Translations under genes and position numbers: made by a program
The notes under the pieces: model-generated
The model's input: the letters and a program-made list of their open reading frames with translations, nothing else
Database searches by the model: none
What the model was told of the DNA's origin: nothing
In this document: piece by piece, positions 26,427-34,671 of the stretch
How the letters are laid out: each line of letters starts with the position of its first letter
Position numbering within the stretch: the first letter of the stretch is position 1
Source of the DNA: Lachnospiraceae bacterium
Lineage (GTDB): Bacteria; Bacillota; Clostridia; Lachnospirales; Lachnospiraceae
Length of the DNA stretch: 64,000 bases
Assembly: GCA_029063085.1 (NCBI GenBank)
Contig: JAIDOW010000071.1
Location: 46,116-110,115 of the forward strand
Direction: 5' to 3'

Positions 26427-27341
26427 TTGAAGTTAAATAAAAATATATTAAAATGTGCCGGATTTTTGCTTGGTCTTATTATACTGCTTATCGCCACATC
26501 ATACTTTTTCCGCCGCAAGGACGGGCTTTACGTATATGATTCCCTTTCTGTCAGTGTAAAATCCGCAGATATCAAAGCGGAACCTGCTGACAGCTTAGAC
26601 GTCCTTTTTTTCGGTGACAGCGAAAGTTATGCAGCTTTTTATCCCAATTATCTGTATTCAAAATTTGGATACACTTCCTTTGTCTGTGGTACAGCTGCCC
26701 AAAAAATCTGCGATACTTATGCAATCTTAAAAAATGCTTTTGAAACCCAGTCTCCAAAGATCATTGTCCTGGAAACAAACTGTCTTTTCCGGAAACTGAA
26801 ACCAAAAGAGAAAAAACCAGATCTTGCCATGGACTATCTGACAGATACCTTTCCTGCATTTGCAAATCACACAATGTGGAAAGGATGGGCAAGAAAGCTT
26901 CTGCCCAAAAGCAGGGACGTGAAGCGCCGAAAAGAAAAAGGATTTATCGTAAGAGAAAATGTAATTCCCTATAAAGGCGGCAATTATATGCGTAAGACAA
27001 AGAAAAAGTGCAAGGTTCCAAAGGAAATAACCGCTTATCTGGAAAAAATCATTGACCTTTGTGAGGAAAACAATGCCACTCTTCTTTTAGTAAGCACACC
27101 ATCCTCAAAGAACTGGAATTATAAGAAACACAATGGTACAAAGCTTTGTGCAGATACCTATAATATTACCTATATCGATCTCAATCTGGATAAGAGCATT
27201 AACATCGACTGGTCATCTGACACCAAAGACGGCGGCGACCATTTGAATCTTGCCGGAGCCAAAAAAGTAACGAAATTCATGGGCAAATATTTCCGTGAAA
27301 ACTTTGACCTGACAGACAGACGGGATAAAAAAGAAAAGTAA
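26427..27341 (+). CDS. DltD/SGNH-like membrane-anchored protein
   Basis: A 304-aa protein with one N-terminal membrane helix and an outside SGNH-hydrolase domain: block I FFGDSESYAAF (Ser), GTAAQKICDT, and block V DGGDHLNLAGAKK (Asp-His pair). DltD, the usual last gene of dlt operons, is also an anchored SGNH protein but about 100 residues longer. This one could transfer the acyl group to teichoic acid or another surface polymer. The start is TTG with GGAGG 9 nt upstream. The operon ends here with a strong terminator. Confidence 0.75.
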   Translation: MKLNKNILKCAGFLLGLIILLIATSYFFRRKDGLYVYDSLSVSVKSADIKAEPADSLDVLFFGDSESYAAFYPNYLYSKFGYTSFVCGTAAQKICDTYAILKNAFETQSPKIIVLETNCLFRKLKPKEKKPDLAMDYLTDTFPAFANHTMWKGWARKLLPKSRDVKRRKEKGFIVRENVIPYKGGNYMRKTKKKCKVPKEITAYLEKIIDLCEENNATLLLVSTPSSKNWNYKKHNGTKLCADTYNITYIDLNLDKSINIDWSSDTKDGGDHLNLAGAKKVTKFMGKYFRENFDLTDRRDKKEK

Positions 27342-27349
27342 TAAATATC

Positions 27350-27393
27350 AAAGGACAGTCACACTAAGACAAATTTTGTGGACTGTCCTTTCT
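27350..27393. terminator. Bidirectional terminator at the end of the dlt-like operon
   Basis: AAAGGACAGTC...GACTGTCCTTT forms an 11-bp stem with a T/A-rich flank on both sides. It lies between two convergent genes. Confidence 0.85.
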
Positions 27394-27428
27394 AAACCCT
27401 TAAATTCCGCTATATATCATTTTTATCA

Positions 27429-28649
27429 TTAAACAAGCAAAGGTTTCATCTTATCCTCAAAAAATTCTGCAACATCATCCTTGGGACGAATCGTATAATG
27501 TTGAAAATGAAATGCTGCTTCTAATTCATTTCTTTTTTCTGTATCTATATCATACTGTTTCATATGACCAGGGTCGTCTACCTCGATAAATGCAGAACGC
27601 ATAGGAACATAAGAATCTATTATTAAAAAATCTGCTCTGTATTTATGTCTGATTTCCAATCCTCTATAACGATATTGCGGCAATAATAATGGTATTGCCT
27701 CGTATTCTAAAGGTTTATCTTTCAGACTATCTGTAAACTCTAAAAATTTTTCTACAAATAGTCGTTCACTGTATGTTAGCTCACTGTCAAAATAAGAATA
27801 AAATTCTTTCACATCCGTAACATGAATCAAGCGTTCTCTGGGATTCAAATTACCATCATGAATCACAAAACCTGTCTTCAGCAAATGTCCAATAGAAAAT
27901 GGTTTAAATGATACTCTTCGGTTCAGCGCACTATAATTCCCCCATGTCTCTTCCTCTCCTAAGCGTTCTGCCCTCAATCTGGGAGAAATATAGAGTGACT
28001 TTACATTTTCTATTCCAAAGCTGCTGCCATTTTGCCCCATATGCACTTCTCCAATATTTGTTTTTGGGGTAATTCTCGCTTTATACTGCCAATAAAAATT
28101 CCTGCTTAAGAAATTCCATACATATTTCTCCAAAGCACTGCCATTAAAAAAAAGTGCCGCCTTATCATTATTATGTCTAATCTGATTGATACATTCCTTA
28201 AAGCTGTCCCGTCCCTCATCAAACGCAGAAAAGGCACGATGTTCTAGATCTACATTTCCCAATACATGTACACTAATCATCCCATTAAAACTGCTTTTAA
28301 ACTCCGTATCTTTATCGAAGATTTGAGCAAATTCCTTTGCAGCCTCCGCTTCACATTCTTTCATTTCTCTTTCTGCTTTTCGTGCTTTTCCCAAACATAA
28401 AGAAAATGTATCATCTTTTACACCCGTTATGACAATCACATTATCCCCTCTTAATTCACACAAAAATTCGACTTCTGAAACATCTATGTACTGGTATAAT
28501 ATTTTTTTAACATTCTTATCTTTTACAGGATATGCGTTATATACTTTTTGTTCTGTAACCAGTTTACCAACATCAAAAACTGTTTTACAAACTGGAGTAT
28601 CAACACATAACATTCCTCTTATAATATTTGCTTCTTCATTCAATAACAT
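27429..28649 (-). CDS. Uncharacterised protein with PD-(D/E)XK-like C-terminus
   Basis: A 406-aa protein I do not recognise as a family. The last 70 residues look like a nuclease core: YRADFLIID (Asp about 340), then FIEVDDPGH (Glu about 356, Asp 358), then a helix (MKQYDIDTEKRNEL) and HYTIRP. This is the pattern of DUF559/Vsr-type endonuclease folds. It lies 54 bp downstream of the Mrr-type restriction gene in the same direction, so a two-gene defence unit is plausible. The N-terminal 300 residues have no visible motif; they are charged and soluble. Confidence 0.5.
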   Translation of the reverse strand: MLLNEEANIIRGMLCVDTPVCKTVFDVGKLVTEQKVYNAYPVKDKNVKKILYQYIDVSEVEFLCELRGDNVIVITGVKDDTFSLCLGKARKAEREMKECEAEAAKEFAQIFDKDTEFKSSFNGMISVHVLGNVDLEHRAFSAFDEGRDSFKECINQIRHNNDKAALFFNGSALEKYVWNFLSRNFYWQYKARITPKTNIGEVHMGQNGSSFGIENVKSLYISPRLRAERLGEEETWGNYSALNRRVSFKPFSIGHLLKTGFVIHDGNLNPRERLIHVTDVKEFYSYFDSELTYSERLFVEKFLEFTDSLKDKPLEYEAIPLLLPQYRYRGLEIRHKYRADFLIIDSYVPMRSAFIEVDDPGHMKQYDIDTEKRNELEAAFHFQHYTIRPKDDVAEFFEDKMKPLLV

Positions 28650-28703
28650 ATTGTTTTCGCCTTCATATCATACTTACTATCTATATCAACATAATATAGC
28701 AGT

Positions 28704-29729
28704 TCACTCTTCTTCACTTAACATCCAGATTTGTTTAAGCGGTATCTCTGCCCTAATCGCCGGACTCAGGTTTTCATAGTTTTCAAACAGTTCCCTGATT
28801 ACATCATTGGAATCCCACAAGCGGATCCTGAAAAACTGTTTTGCTTCTTCCCTTGCCACACTATCCTTGAAGCCACTCCATGATACCAGCAGACCATACT
28901 CCGCATTTACGTTATTCATGACACCTCCAAGCTGGTCTAATGTGGGGCGGTCTATCGGTGCATCCTGTGATTTTACCTGAACACAAATTTTAGGCGAACC
29001 AAAACCCATCTCTCCTCCGGCTGCCAGCAAGTCTTTTCCACCGTCTGCCCCCGGCTTGCTATGATATACTGTAAAACCTTTTGCCATTAATATTTCTTCA
29101 ATCAGATCTTCCATCTTATATCCCTGAAACTTCTGAATAATATACTTTGCGATGGAATCATAGATTGCCTCCTCCAAATCCGTCTGGGAATCGGAATCTG
29201 TATCATCTGCATCTCCAAATGAGACCACATTTCTTGCCGGAACCTTCCAGTTATTTTCCGACATTGCACGAATCCGCCTTTCAGCATCATTTCTGGTAAT
29301 CTTACAAACCGTCATAAATGCTCCAAAAGAATATAAAATATCCTGGTCAAAATTATTTCTCGGAATATCCTTTGCAAACCAGTCTACTGTTCTGTAATGA
29401 TAGTACGGACTGCCGTTCTCCTCTGCATACTGATATTCTCCCATTATCTTCCCAATATGTATCGTATTGGTACGCTTGCTAGGCAGAACAACCCAGTCCC
29501 CAACTTCCACCCGATGAGCAATCGGATAAATCTGGGACGCCCAGTTCTTTAAGGTATTCATCTTTTCCGAAGGATATACCTCCTGTAATTTTTGCAAAAG
29601 CCTCTCCCTGTTTTTATATTGGTTCAAATCAATATTCAGATGGTTCCATGTAAGATAAATCCTGCCATCTGCCAAAAACTTTTCTTCAAACTGTCCTCTT
29701 TTTCCTGCTCTGAATAACCAGATTCCCAT
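28704..29729 (-). CDS. mrr: Mrr-type restriction endonuclease
   Basis: A protein of about 341 aa. The C-terminal half (about 195-310) is an Mrr_cat domain: MEDLIEEILMAKGFTVYHSKPGADGGKDLLAAGG ... ICVQVKSQ, with the D and QxK catalytic residues, then LGGVMNNVNAEYGLLVSWSGF. The N-terminal part (GIWLFRAGKRGQFEEKFL ... VGDWVVLPSK) looks like a PUA/EVE-like reader of modified bases. Mrr enzymes cut methylated foreign DNA. Start 29729 has GGAGGAG upstream; the track start adds 18 residues. It leads the operon with the PD-(D/E)XK-like protein. Confidence 0.85.
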   Translation of the reverse strand: MGIWLFRAGKRGQFEEKFLADGRIYLTWNHLNIDLNQYKNRERLLQKLQEVYPSEKMNTLKNWASQIYPIAHRVEVGDWVVLPSKRTNTIHIGKIMGEYQYAEENGSPYYHYRTVDWFAKDIPRNNFDQDILYSFGAFMTVCKITRNDAERRIRAMSENNWKVPARNVVSFGDADDTDSDSQTDLEEAIYDSIAKYIIQKFQGYKMEDLIEEILMAKGFTVYHSKPGADGGKDLLAAGGEMGFGSPKICVQVKSQDAPIDRPTLDQLGGVMNNVNAEYGLLVSWSGFKDSVAREEAKQFFRIRLWDSNDVIRELFENYENLSPAIRAEIPLKQIWMLSEEE

Positions 29730-29993
29730 TGGTATCTCCTCCTTTTTATCAATTGCTCTGCTTAGGTAATTGGGAACGCTCAATTTTCCCTGCTAATAAC
29801 TGTATCTGACATATAATCAAAACATTTATATCCCTGCATCTCCTCTTAACTACTTTGTTTTTAGACGTTTACAAACGCCACAAGCCGCATAAATACGGCA
29901 TGTTTTTGTTGCAAATTAAAATATCTCCTCACGGTTTATGGTATAATAGAATTACTATAAACTAACTACCAATCCCCGAAAGGAGACATTTAT
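29730..29993. other. Intergenic region upstream of mrr
   Basis: A divergent promoter region of about 260 bp. GGTATAATAG (29939-29948) is a likely -10 box for the transposase remnant to the right. Nothing else is recognised. Confidence 0.4.
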
Positions 29994-30134
29994 ATGATAC
30001 CACATAAACAATTAAACTTGGCAGATTTTTTTGAAGATTGTCAAAATATTTTTGAAGAAGACAAACCACAGTTCCTTTCTTTGCTTGAGAAACACATTGA
30101 TCTCTACAATTACATTCCTCTAAGGAAATCATAA
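29994..30134 (+). pseudogene. Transposase N-terminal fragment
   Basis: A 46-codon reading frame, too short for the ORF track: MIPHKQLNLADFFEDCQNIFEEDKPQFLSLLEKHIDLYNYIPLRKS. This matches the opening of a transposase family I recall from Lachnospiraceae (MIPHKQL...DC...F..DKP.FL.LLE). It has AAAGGAGA before the ATG and a TATAAT upstream, but ends where the family continues for about 500 residues. It is a relic. Confidence 0.65.
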
Positions 30135-30271
30135 AAGACGGATTGTACTGGTTTCCCCGCCTTATGCGTTGGCAGACCTTAAAAGGTGAAGTTTCCCCTG
30201 TGTTTGAAGATAACAGGATTGAGGGCTACTATTACCGTCTGAAATCCTTTATGGATATCCAAAAGAAATGA
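30131..30271 (+). pseudogene. Unidentified coding fragment after the transposase start
   Basis: In another frame KEIIKDGLYWFPRLMRWQTLKGEVSPVFEDNRIEGYYYRLKSFMDIQKK ends with TGA. The composition is clearly protein-like, but there is no start codon and I do not recognise the family. It appears fused to the transposase fragment by a deletion. Confidence 0.4.
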
Positions 30272-30335
30272 TACAGCCGGAAATCAAGCCGGAATTTCCA
30301 TTCCTGAAAACTCCCTTAAAACAAGTCCTCAAGCC

Positions 30336-30566
30336 TTAAAATTGGTCAAGCATTTTTTTGCAACTTTCTATTGTTTCTTTTGTTATTCGCTCTATTTCTT
30401 CTTCTGTATGAATATAATAAAAGGATGGCGGAAACAATCCCCAACAACTACCACCCATGTACTCCCACAAGTTGTCCATTTCCCATAGTTTTATTTTGAT
30501 CATTACTTTGTGTTTCATTTTTTTCAGTGTGTTAGTACATTTCCTTGCAACTATCATTATCCGCAT
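30336..30566 (-). CDS. Small hypothetical protein
   Basis: 76 aa or fewer; the N-terminal 30 residues are Lys/Met-rich and the start is uncertain (later Met codons possible). The C-terminal part is distinctive (MDNLWEYMGGSCWGLFPPSFYYIHTEEEIERITKETIESCKKML). No family is recognised. It follows the 69-aa gene in the same direction, and both lie in decayed accessory DNA. Confidence 0.35.
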   Translation of the reverse strand: MRIMIVARKCTNTLKKMKHKVMIKIKLWEMDNLWEYMGGSCWGLFPPSFYYIHTEEEIERITKETIESCKKMLDQF

Positions 30567-30647
30567 TAGCCTTTATTCCTTTCTTTTCTACTATGCTCCA
30601 ATTCCCACTTTTTCCGCAAAGTATTCTCTTTTTGCCATAATTGCTTC

Positions 30648-30857
30648 CTAATCCTGCCAATCCTTTTCAAGCTTGACTATTTCACTTTCCAAAAACTGAA
30701 GTTTTATTTCTATATCGTCTTCGGAAGTGGTGGTAACCGCAAGCTGCAAGATTTCTTTTTCGTTCCACCCATTAACTTTTTCATAACACTTTGCCAAAGC
30801 CAACAGCCATTCCTGTTGCTCGTCCTCGATCATGTACGTGATTTCATAAAATTTCAT
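30648..30857 (-). CDS. Small acidic hypothetical protein
   Basis: A 69-aa soluble protein (MKFYEITYMIEDEQQEWLLALAKCYEKVNGWNEKEILQLAVTTTSEDDIEIKLQFLESEIVKLEKDW). AAGGAG lies 12 nt before the ATG. It is acidic and probably helical at both ends. No family is recognised; similar small genes accompany conjugative or defence islands. It may share a transcript with the 76-aa gene downstream. Confidence 0.5.
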   Translation of the reverse strand: MKFYEITYMIEDEQQEWLLALAKCYEKVNGWNEKEILQLAVTTTSEDDIEIKLQFLESEIVKLEKDWQD

Positions 30858-30919
30858 TTAATGCTTTTTCTCCTTTCAAACTATGCAGCATATACATTTA
30901 ATTTTTCCTACTCTCTTAG

Positions 30920-31256
30920 TATATTCGTCTTTGCGAAGATATTCAAGTATCAGAATATGTTTTAGTCTATTGTTAAAGATACTATTGAAGGGGGACTGAA
31001 TGTGATTGATTATTCCCCATTTTGGGAAACTTTAGAAAAATCAGTTGAAAACTGGTATACTCTGACGAAAAAGCATCGTATGTCAGACAGTACGCTCAAC
31101 CGTTTGAAACATAACAAAGATGTAACCACTAAAACGCTGAACGATTTATGCCGAATATTAGGCTGCGACATAAAGGATATTGTCCGATATATTCCCTCTG
31201 ACAAAGACCAAAAATTATAAACTGGCGATAGCAATTTTCACTGATTGCTGTCGCTT
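30920..31256 (+). repeat. Tandem duplication, unit 1
   Basis: This unit and 31358-31692 are diverged copies of one block: promoter region (TATATTCG...TTGCGAAGATATT.AAGTATCAGAATAT), HTH gene and terminator. The offset is about 438 bp. Confidence 0.85.
31002..31220 (+). CDS. Small HTH (XRE/Cro-type) regulator, copy 1
   Basis: A 72-aa protein that is essentially a lone helix-turn-helix: LTKKHRMSDSTLNRLKHNKDVTTKTLNDLCRILGCDIKDIVRYIP, the HTH_26/Cro-CI type. The start is GTG, with GAAGGGGG upstream. The same unusual start (AATGTGATTGA) is kept in the second copy, which supports it. An inverted repeat ATATTC-n8-GAATAT in the promoter may be its own operator. A hairpin terminator follows the stop. 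Confidence 0.8.
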   Translation: MIDYSPFWETLEKSVENWYTLTKKHRMSDSTLNRLKHNKDVTTKTLNDLCRILGCDIKDIVRYIPSDKDQKL

Positions 31257-31262
31257 ATATTT
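31225..31262 (+). terminator. Terminator after HTH copy 1
   Basis: GCGATAGCAA-n10-TTGCTGTCGC stem followed by TTATATTTATTTT. Confidence 0.75.
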
Positions 31263-31357
31263 ATTTTCTATATGATTTTCCCTTGTCTGCTTTCTCCGTT
31301 CTTTCTTTTCCTGCGTCAAACTAAAAGCACATATTCAATTTTGTTCCTATGTCCTCC

Positions 31358-31692
31358 TATATTCGCTCTTGCGAAGATATTTAAGTATCAGAATATATTT
31401 TATTCTATTGTTAAAGATACTATCGAAGGGGGCGTAAAATGTGATTGACTATTTTCCGTTTTGGGAAACTTTGGAAAAATCAACTGAAAATTGGTACACT
31501 TTGACAAACAAACATCATTTATCACATAGCACACTCCACCGTTTGAAGCACAACAAAGATGTATCAACTAAAACGTTGAATGACTTATGCAGAATTTTAG
31601 ACTGTGACATAAAAGATATTGTCCGATATATTCCTTCTGACATAGACCAAAAGTTATAAACTGGCGATAGCATTTCTCACTGGTTGCTGTCG
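31358..31692 (+). repeat. Tandem duplication, unit 2
   Basis: Second copy of the HTH block described at 30920-31256, including the same promoter and terminator elements. Confidence 0.85.
31441..31659 (+). CDS. Small HTH (XRE/Cro-type) regulator, copy 2
   Basis: A 72-aa paralogue of the preceding gene (about 80 percent identical by eye). Differences cluster in the putative recognition region (HRMSDSTLNRL versus HHLSHSTLHRL), which could mean changed DNA specificity. GTG start with GAAGGGGG upstream. It is followed by a weaker version of the same terminator (31664-31692). Confidence 0.8.
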   Translation: MIDYFPFWETLEKSTENWYTLTNKHHLSHSTLHRLKHNKDVSTKTLNDLCRILDCDIKDIVRYIPSDIDQKL

Positions 31693-31832
31693 TTTAAATT
31701 TATCTTTAACATCATTTCTCTTGCCTGCTCTCTTTGTTCTTTACTTATCCTTCTTGGTTTCGGTAATTAACGTATGATTTCGTCGCATAATTAGAAATTA
31801 CATCAAGAAAGCGCATAAAAACCAACAATCCT

Positions 31833-32261
31833 GAAGTGCCAATTTTGTATAATGAATGTTCGGAAATAATCAATGTTGGCTATGTTATTGCTAAAATATT
31901 AGAACAACTGAAAAAAATGGTCTAATTAGTGAATATAGTTCTCTAAGCATAGATTTTACTATGAGATTATATTTGGCAAGAGCTGGGATGGAATATTTTG
32001 ACACCCACAACTTGATAGAAACACTGCATCCATAATTAAACAGACGTATTATTACCAGAATTGTAGTGTTAGAATAATACAGGTAACAATAATATAAACA
32101 CACAGAATATTCAAGGAAATAATATAGATAAATTGAAAAAGATGATGTTGGACTTTTTGAATTCTCAAAATATGCAGGACGATGAATTAAAAGAGGAAAT
32201 GCAATCTATTTTGGAGGATATTGAAGCTATTAAGGTATCTGAGAAACAAAGTGAGAAATGA
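31833..32261 (+). pseudogene. Decayed gene of unknown family
   Basis: Three consecutive open stretches in different frames read as protein: NNPEVPILYNECSEIINVGYVIAKILEQLKKM, then GLISEYSSLSIDFTMRLYLARAGMEYFDTHNLIETLHP, then GNNNINTQNIQGNNIDKLKKMMLDFLNSQNMQDDELKEEMQSILEDIEAIKVSEKQ. Stops and frameshifts separate them. The Asn-rich linker before a helical tail is reminiscent of abortive-infection type proteins, but the family is not identified. Confidence 0.45.
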
Positions 32262-32310
32262 AGATGAATAAATTAAGTATAATCGCCACTTTGGGAATCA
32301 CTGCATGTAA

Positions 32311-32480
32311 GTTGGCTCCATCTTCGGCTAATAAAACCAGTTCATCATCAAAATATAATCAGCTACATAATCTTGAATACCATTTGCCCCATAATAAGGA
32401 TATTTTCCTTCTTTTCCATTAAATGCAGTTATCGGAATACGCTTAGAGTCCAATATTTCACAGCATTCTTCCAGCAACAT
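32311..32480 (-). pseudogene. hsdS: Type I restriction specificity subunit (HsdS) fragment
   Basis: On the minus strand ATG 32480 opens MLLEECCEILDSKRIPITAFNGKEGKYPYYGANGIQDYVADYIFDDELVLLAEDGA. This is the target-recognition-domain opening of HsdS proteins (KRIPIT..RKEG.YPYYGANGIQDYV..YIFD...L.LAEDG). After AEDGA the reading frame no longer resembles HsdS, so the piece was cut by recombination. No hsdM or hsdR is in the window. Confidence 0.75.
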
Positions 32481-32584
32481 TTTTCCCTACAAATCCAAAT
32501 CATCCTTGCAATCAGAGCGTATGTTCGCCATAATATATATGGTGCTACCATACTTGGTAGGCGGTTAGTCTTCTACGGAGGAAT

Positions 32585-32746
32585 GTGCCCCCCTTTTACA
32601 TAGAAATCCATTATATGGAAATCTGCATTCAGAAGGATTTTACCAATGCAACCATTGCAAGCCTCATTACAGTTATCAGTCTATGCATTAGCTGTTTCGG
32701 TCTTGGTTATACCATTGGTAGAAATAGCAATTCACATAAAAAATAA
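32585..32746 (+). CDS. Small hydrophobic peptide, possible type I toxin
   Basis: A 43-codon frame from ATG 32615 (or 53 from GTG 32585, near GGAGG): MEICIQKDFTNATIASLITVISLCISCFGLGYTIGRNSNSHKK. One membrane helix followed by a short basic tail, directly followed by a strong terminator, resembles the holin-like or Fst/TxpA-type toxins of Firmicutes. It is too short for the ORF track. No antisense RNA promoter was identified. Confidence 0.5.
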   Translation: MPPFYIEIHYMEICIQKDFTNATIASLITVISLCISCFGLGYTIGRNSNSHKK

Positions 32747-32788
32747 CCGCCTCAAGCCTTCATAACTGAGCGGTTATTTTTTAACTAA
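32742..32788 (+). terminator. Strong terminator after the small hydrophobic peptide
   Basis: AATAACCGCCTCA...TGAGCGGTTATT (one bulged base) followed by TTTTT. Confidence 0.85.
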
Positions 32789-32908
32789 ACATTATCCAGG
32801 CTAACCGTCTATCGGTAGCACTTCCTATAAATAGAATAACATTCCTCTCCATTTCTGTCAAGACACCATATTTTATTATCACAATATGGTTCCCCTACAA
32901 ATCGTAAT

Positions 32909-33487
32909 TTATTGAAATGTAATTCTCAAAAGGCAAAAATCAAATCCTTGCCGTATGCTTTGCACAATTTCTACATAGACAGTTTTTTCAAAAACAAGCT
33001 CAAATAATTTTTTGTTATATCCAGCAGTGCAGTGACACCATGTTAATGAATTTGAATTTTTTGCTTTTTCTAACATAGGACATTCACAAGAAAACATTTT
33101 TGTATATAATTGATTATCTTTAATAAACCAACCGGCACCATTTTCATTCAGAGCATTGACAAATCTATGCAAATCCTTATCCAAAGAGAGATAGAGTTGT
33201 TTCAAGTTATTTGCTGTATCTTCTAACCTACCATTTTCATTACAATAGCACTCTTGGCGAATGTTTTTTACCGTTTTTTTATCAAATCTATTTTCAAGAA
33301 TAGCAGATAGCTTTTCTACCCACTCGGCTCGAATGTCTGGTGTTGAATTTATAGATAATGGAATTTCCTTTATTATGCTTTCTGCAACTTCCCTTGATAC
33401 ATTCTTTTCCAAACTATGTTTCAACCTCATTAACTCATCTATTTCTAATGTCGGAGAAACTTGCTCTGGCATAGAAAAATTTTTCAT
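32909..33487 (-). CDS. DUF6144-like protein
   Basis: A 192-aa soluble protein. The N-terminal part is helical (LMRLKHSLEKNVSREVAESIIKEIP). The C-terminal part has a cysteine-containing pattern, CECPMLEKAKNSNSLTWCHCTAGYNKKLFELVFEKTVYVEIVQSIRQGFDFC, which I associate with DUF6144/ATC-hydrolase-like proteins. The Cys residues could bind a metal or be catalytic. Function is unknown and it has no obvious operon partner. Confidence 0.6.
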   Translation of the reverse strand: MKNFSMPEQVSPTLEIDELMRLKHSLEKNVSREVAESIIKEIPLSINSTPDIRAEWVEKLSAILENRFDKKTVKNIRQECYCNENGRLEDTANNLKQLYLSLDKDLHRFVNALNENGAGWFIKDNQLYTKMFSCECPMLEKAKNSNSLTWCHCTAGYNKKLFELVFEKTVYVEIVQSIRQGFDFCLLRITFQ

Positions 33488-33568
33488 ATTCTTTCTCCTT
33501 AAATTCCGATTTGTAAGGTTCTAATATGGTATGAAGAGGAGGATTATTTTTGTATGATGTAATAAACA

Positions 33569-33628
33569 TAAAAAAGAAGCGAGTACGCCGCTTGAGTCAA
33601 ATTGACTGTACGGTAAAAAACCGCTTCT
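33569..33628 (-). terminator. Branched stem-loop terminator
   Basis: On the minus strand AGAAGCG...CGCTTCT closes a structure with an inner AGTCAATTTGACT hairpin and is followed by TTTTTT. It probably ends the transcript of the frameshifted membrane gene upstream. Confidence 0.55.
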
Positions 33629-33710
33629 CTAAATGTTAAGATAGCATAGAAAATAAGAAAAGTCAAGTATCAGAAAGCGCAATTTGGGGTTAGGGAGAAC
33701 AGGGAATATA

Positions 33711-34671
33711 TCACAACACCTTTCTCTGATTATCATTCTCCAATAGTTTTTCCAATTCAGGCATTTGCCTGTTAATTTCCTTCTCTAAATCCTTAATCAG
33801 ACTCTGTGCATATCCCCCACCGCTCATATTCAGTCAAAATCATATCTGCACTAGTATCATCTACTAAAAAGCCATAAACTTCTCCTTTCGTCACAATATG
33901 GATCATAGTCTGTTCTATTATATCCCCTTTGCCATAAAACCCCGGCACCTTAACATTCCGCACAACCTTTTTTACCCTTAAAATATCTTTATTTAAAACA
34001 ACAAAATAACCTTTTAAAGAAAAATAAGTGGTGTAATGAAACCCGATATTCACAAAACCTCCCACTGCAACAATCACTGTACCCTGCATAAAATCTTCAT
34101 TGACTTCATATAAATCATAGCCAAGGTTTTCAATCATATGACGTAACTGTTTTACCGGATTACCTGCCATCTGCTTTATAAAATATATGCCCACTACAAC
34201 CGTAACCACAATCCATAGCAGAAAGAGAACAATAATTGGGATACCATCATACTGTTTCCAAAGCAACAGACATACAAGCAGTGAACACAGATATATAATG
34301 CCACCTGCCACTATCTCTAATTCTATCGCAAATTTTTTGCACATCTGAAACATATCCTTACTATGCTTTAATTCTTTCTGTGCAGTTTTCCTCCGCTTTT
34401 CTGTTATTCTTCTTTGTCTATCCCTATTTGAATCCTTTTGTTTTTCATTGGATGTCCTATCACGTTTTAATTGGATTATTCCATATATTCCAAAGAACAG
34501 CATAAAAAACATTGCACTCAAGACTATAAACCAATCTCCTATATCATAATCATTCCATCCGTCTCTTATCCCGAAATAAATCGTTGCACCGCCAAATATA
34601 AAAGCAGTCAAAAAACATGAAATAATCAATCCAACCGCTTTTCTTCTTTCGCTCTTCCTATCCTCTTTCAA
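33711..34671 (-). pseudogene. Membrane protein with C-terminal frameshift
   Basis: The track ORF (33793-34671, 292 aa) has two pairs of membrane helices around a Lys/Arg-rich linker (NEKQKDSNRDRQRRITEKRRKTAQKELKHSKD) and a soluble domain, and ends ...EYERWGICTESD. In the next frame the coding continues without a stop to 33711: GGYAQSLIKDLEKEINRQMPELEKLLENDNQRKVL. The switch point is the run GGGGG at 33814-33818, so one base was gained or lost there. The family is not recognised. The encoded protein may still work without its coiled-coil tail. Confidence 0.65.

Noticed and set aside
30920-31692. Possible CRISPR-like repeat arrangement
   Set aside because: Only two units, each a whole gene with promoter and terminator; this is a gene duplication.
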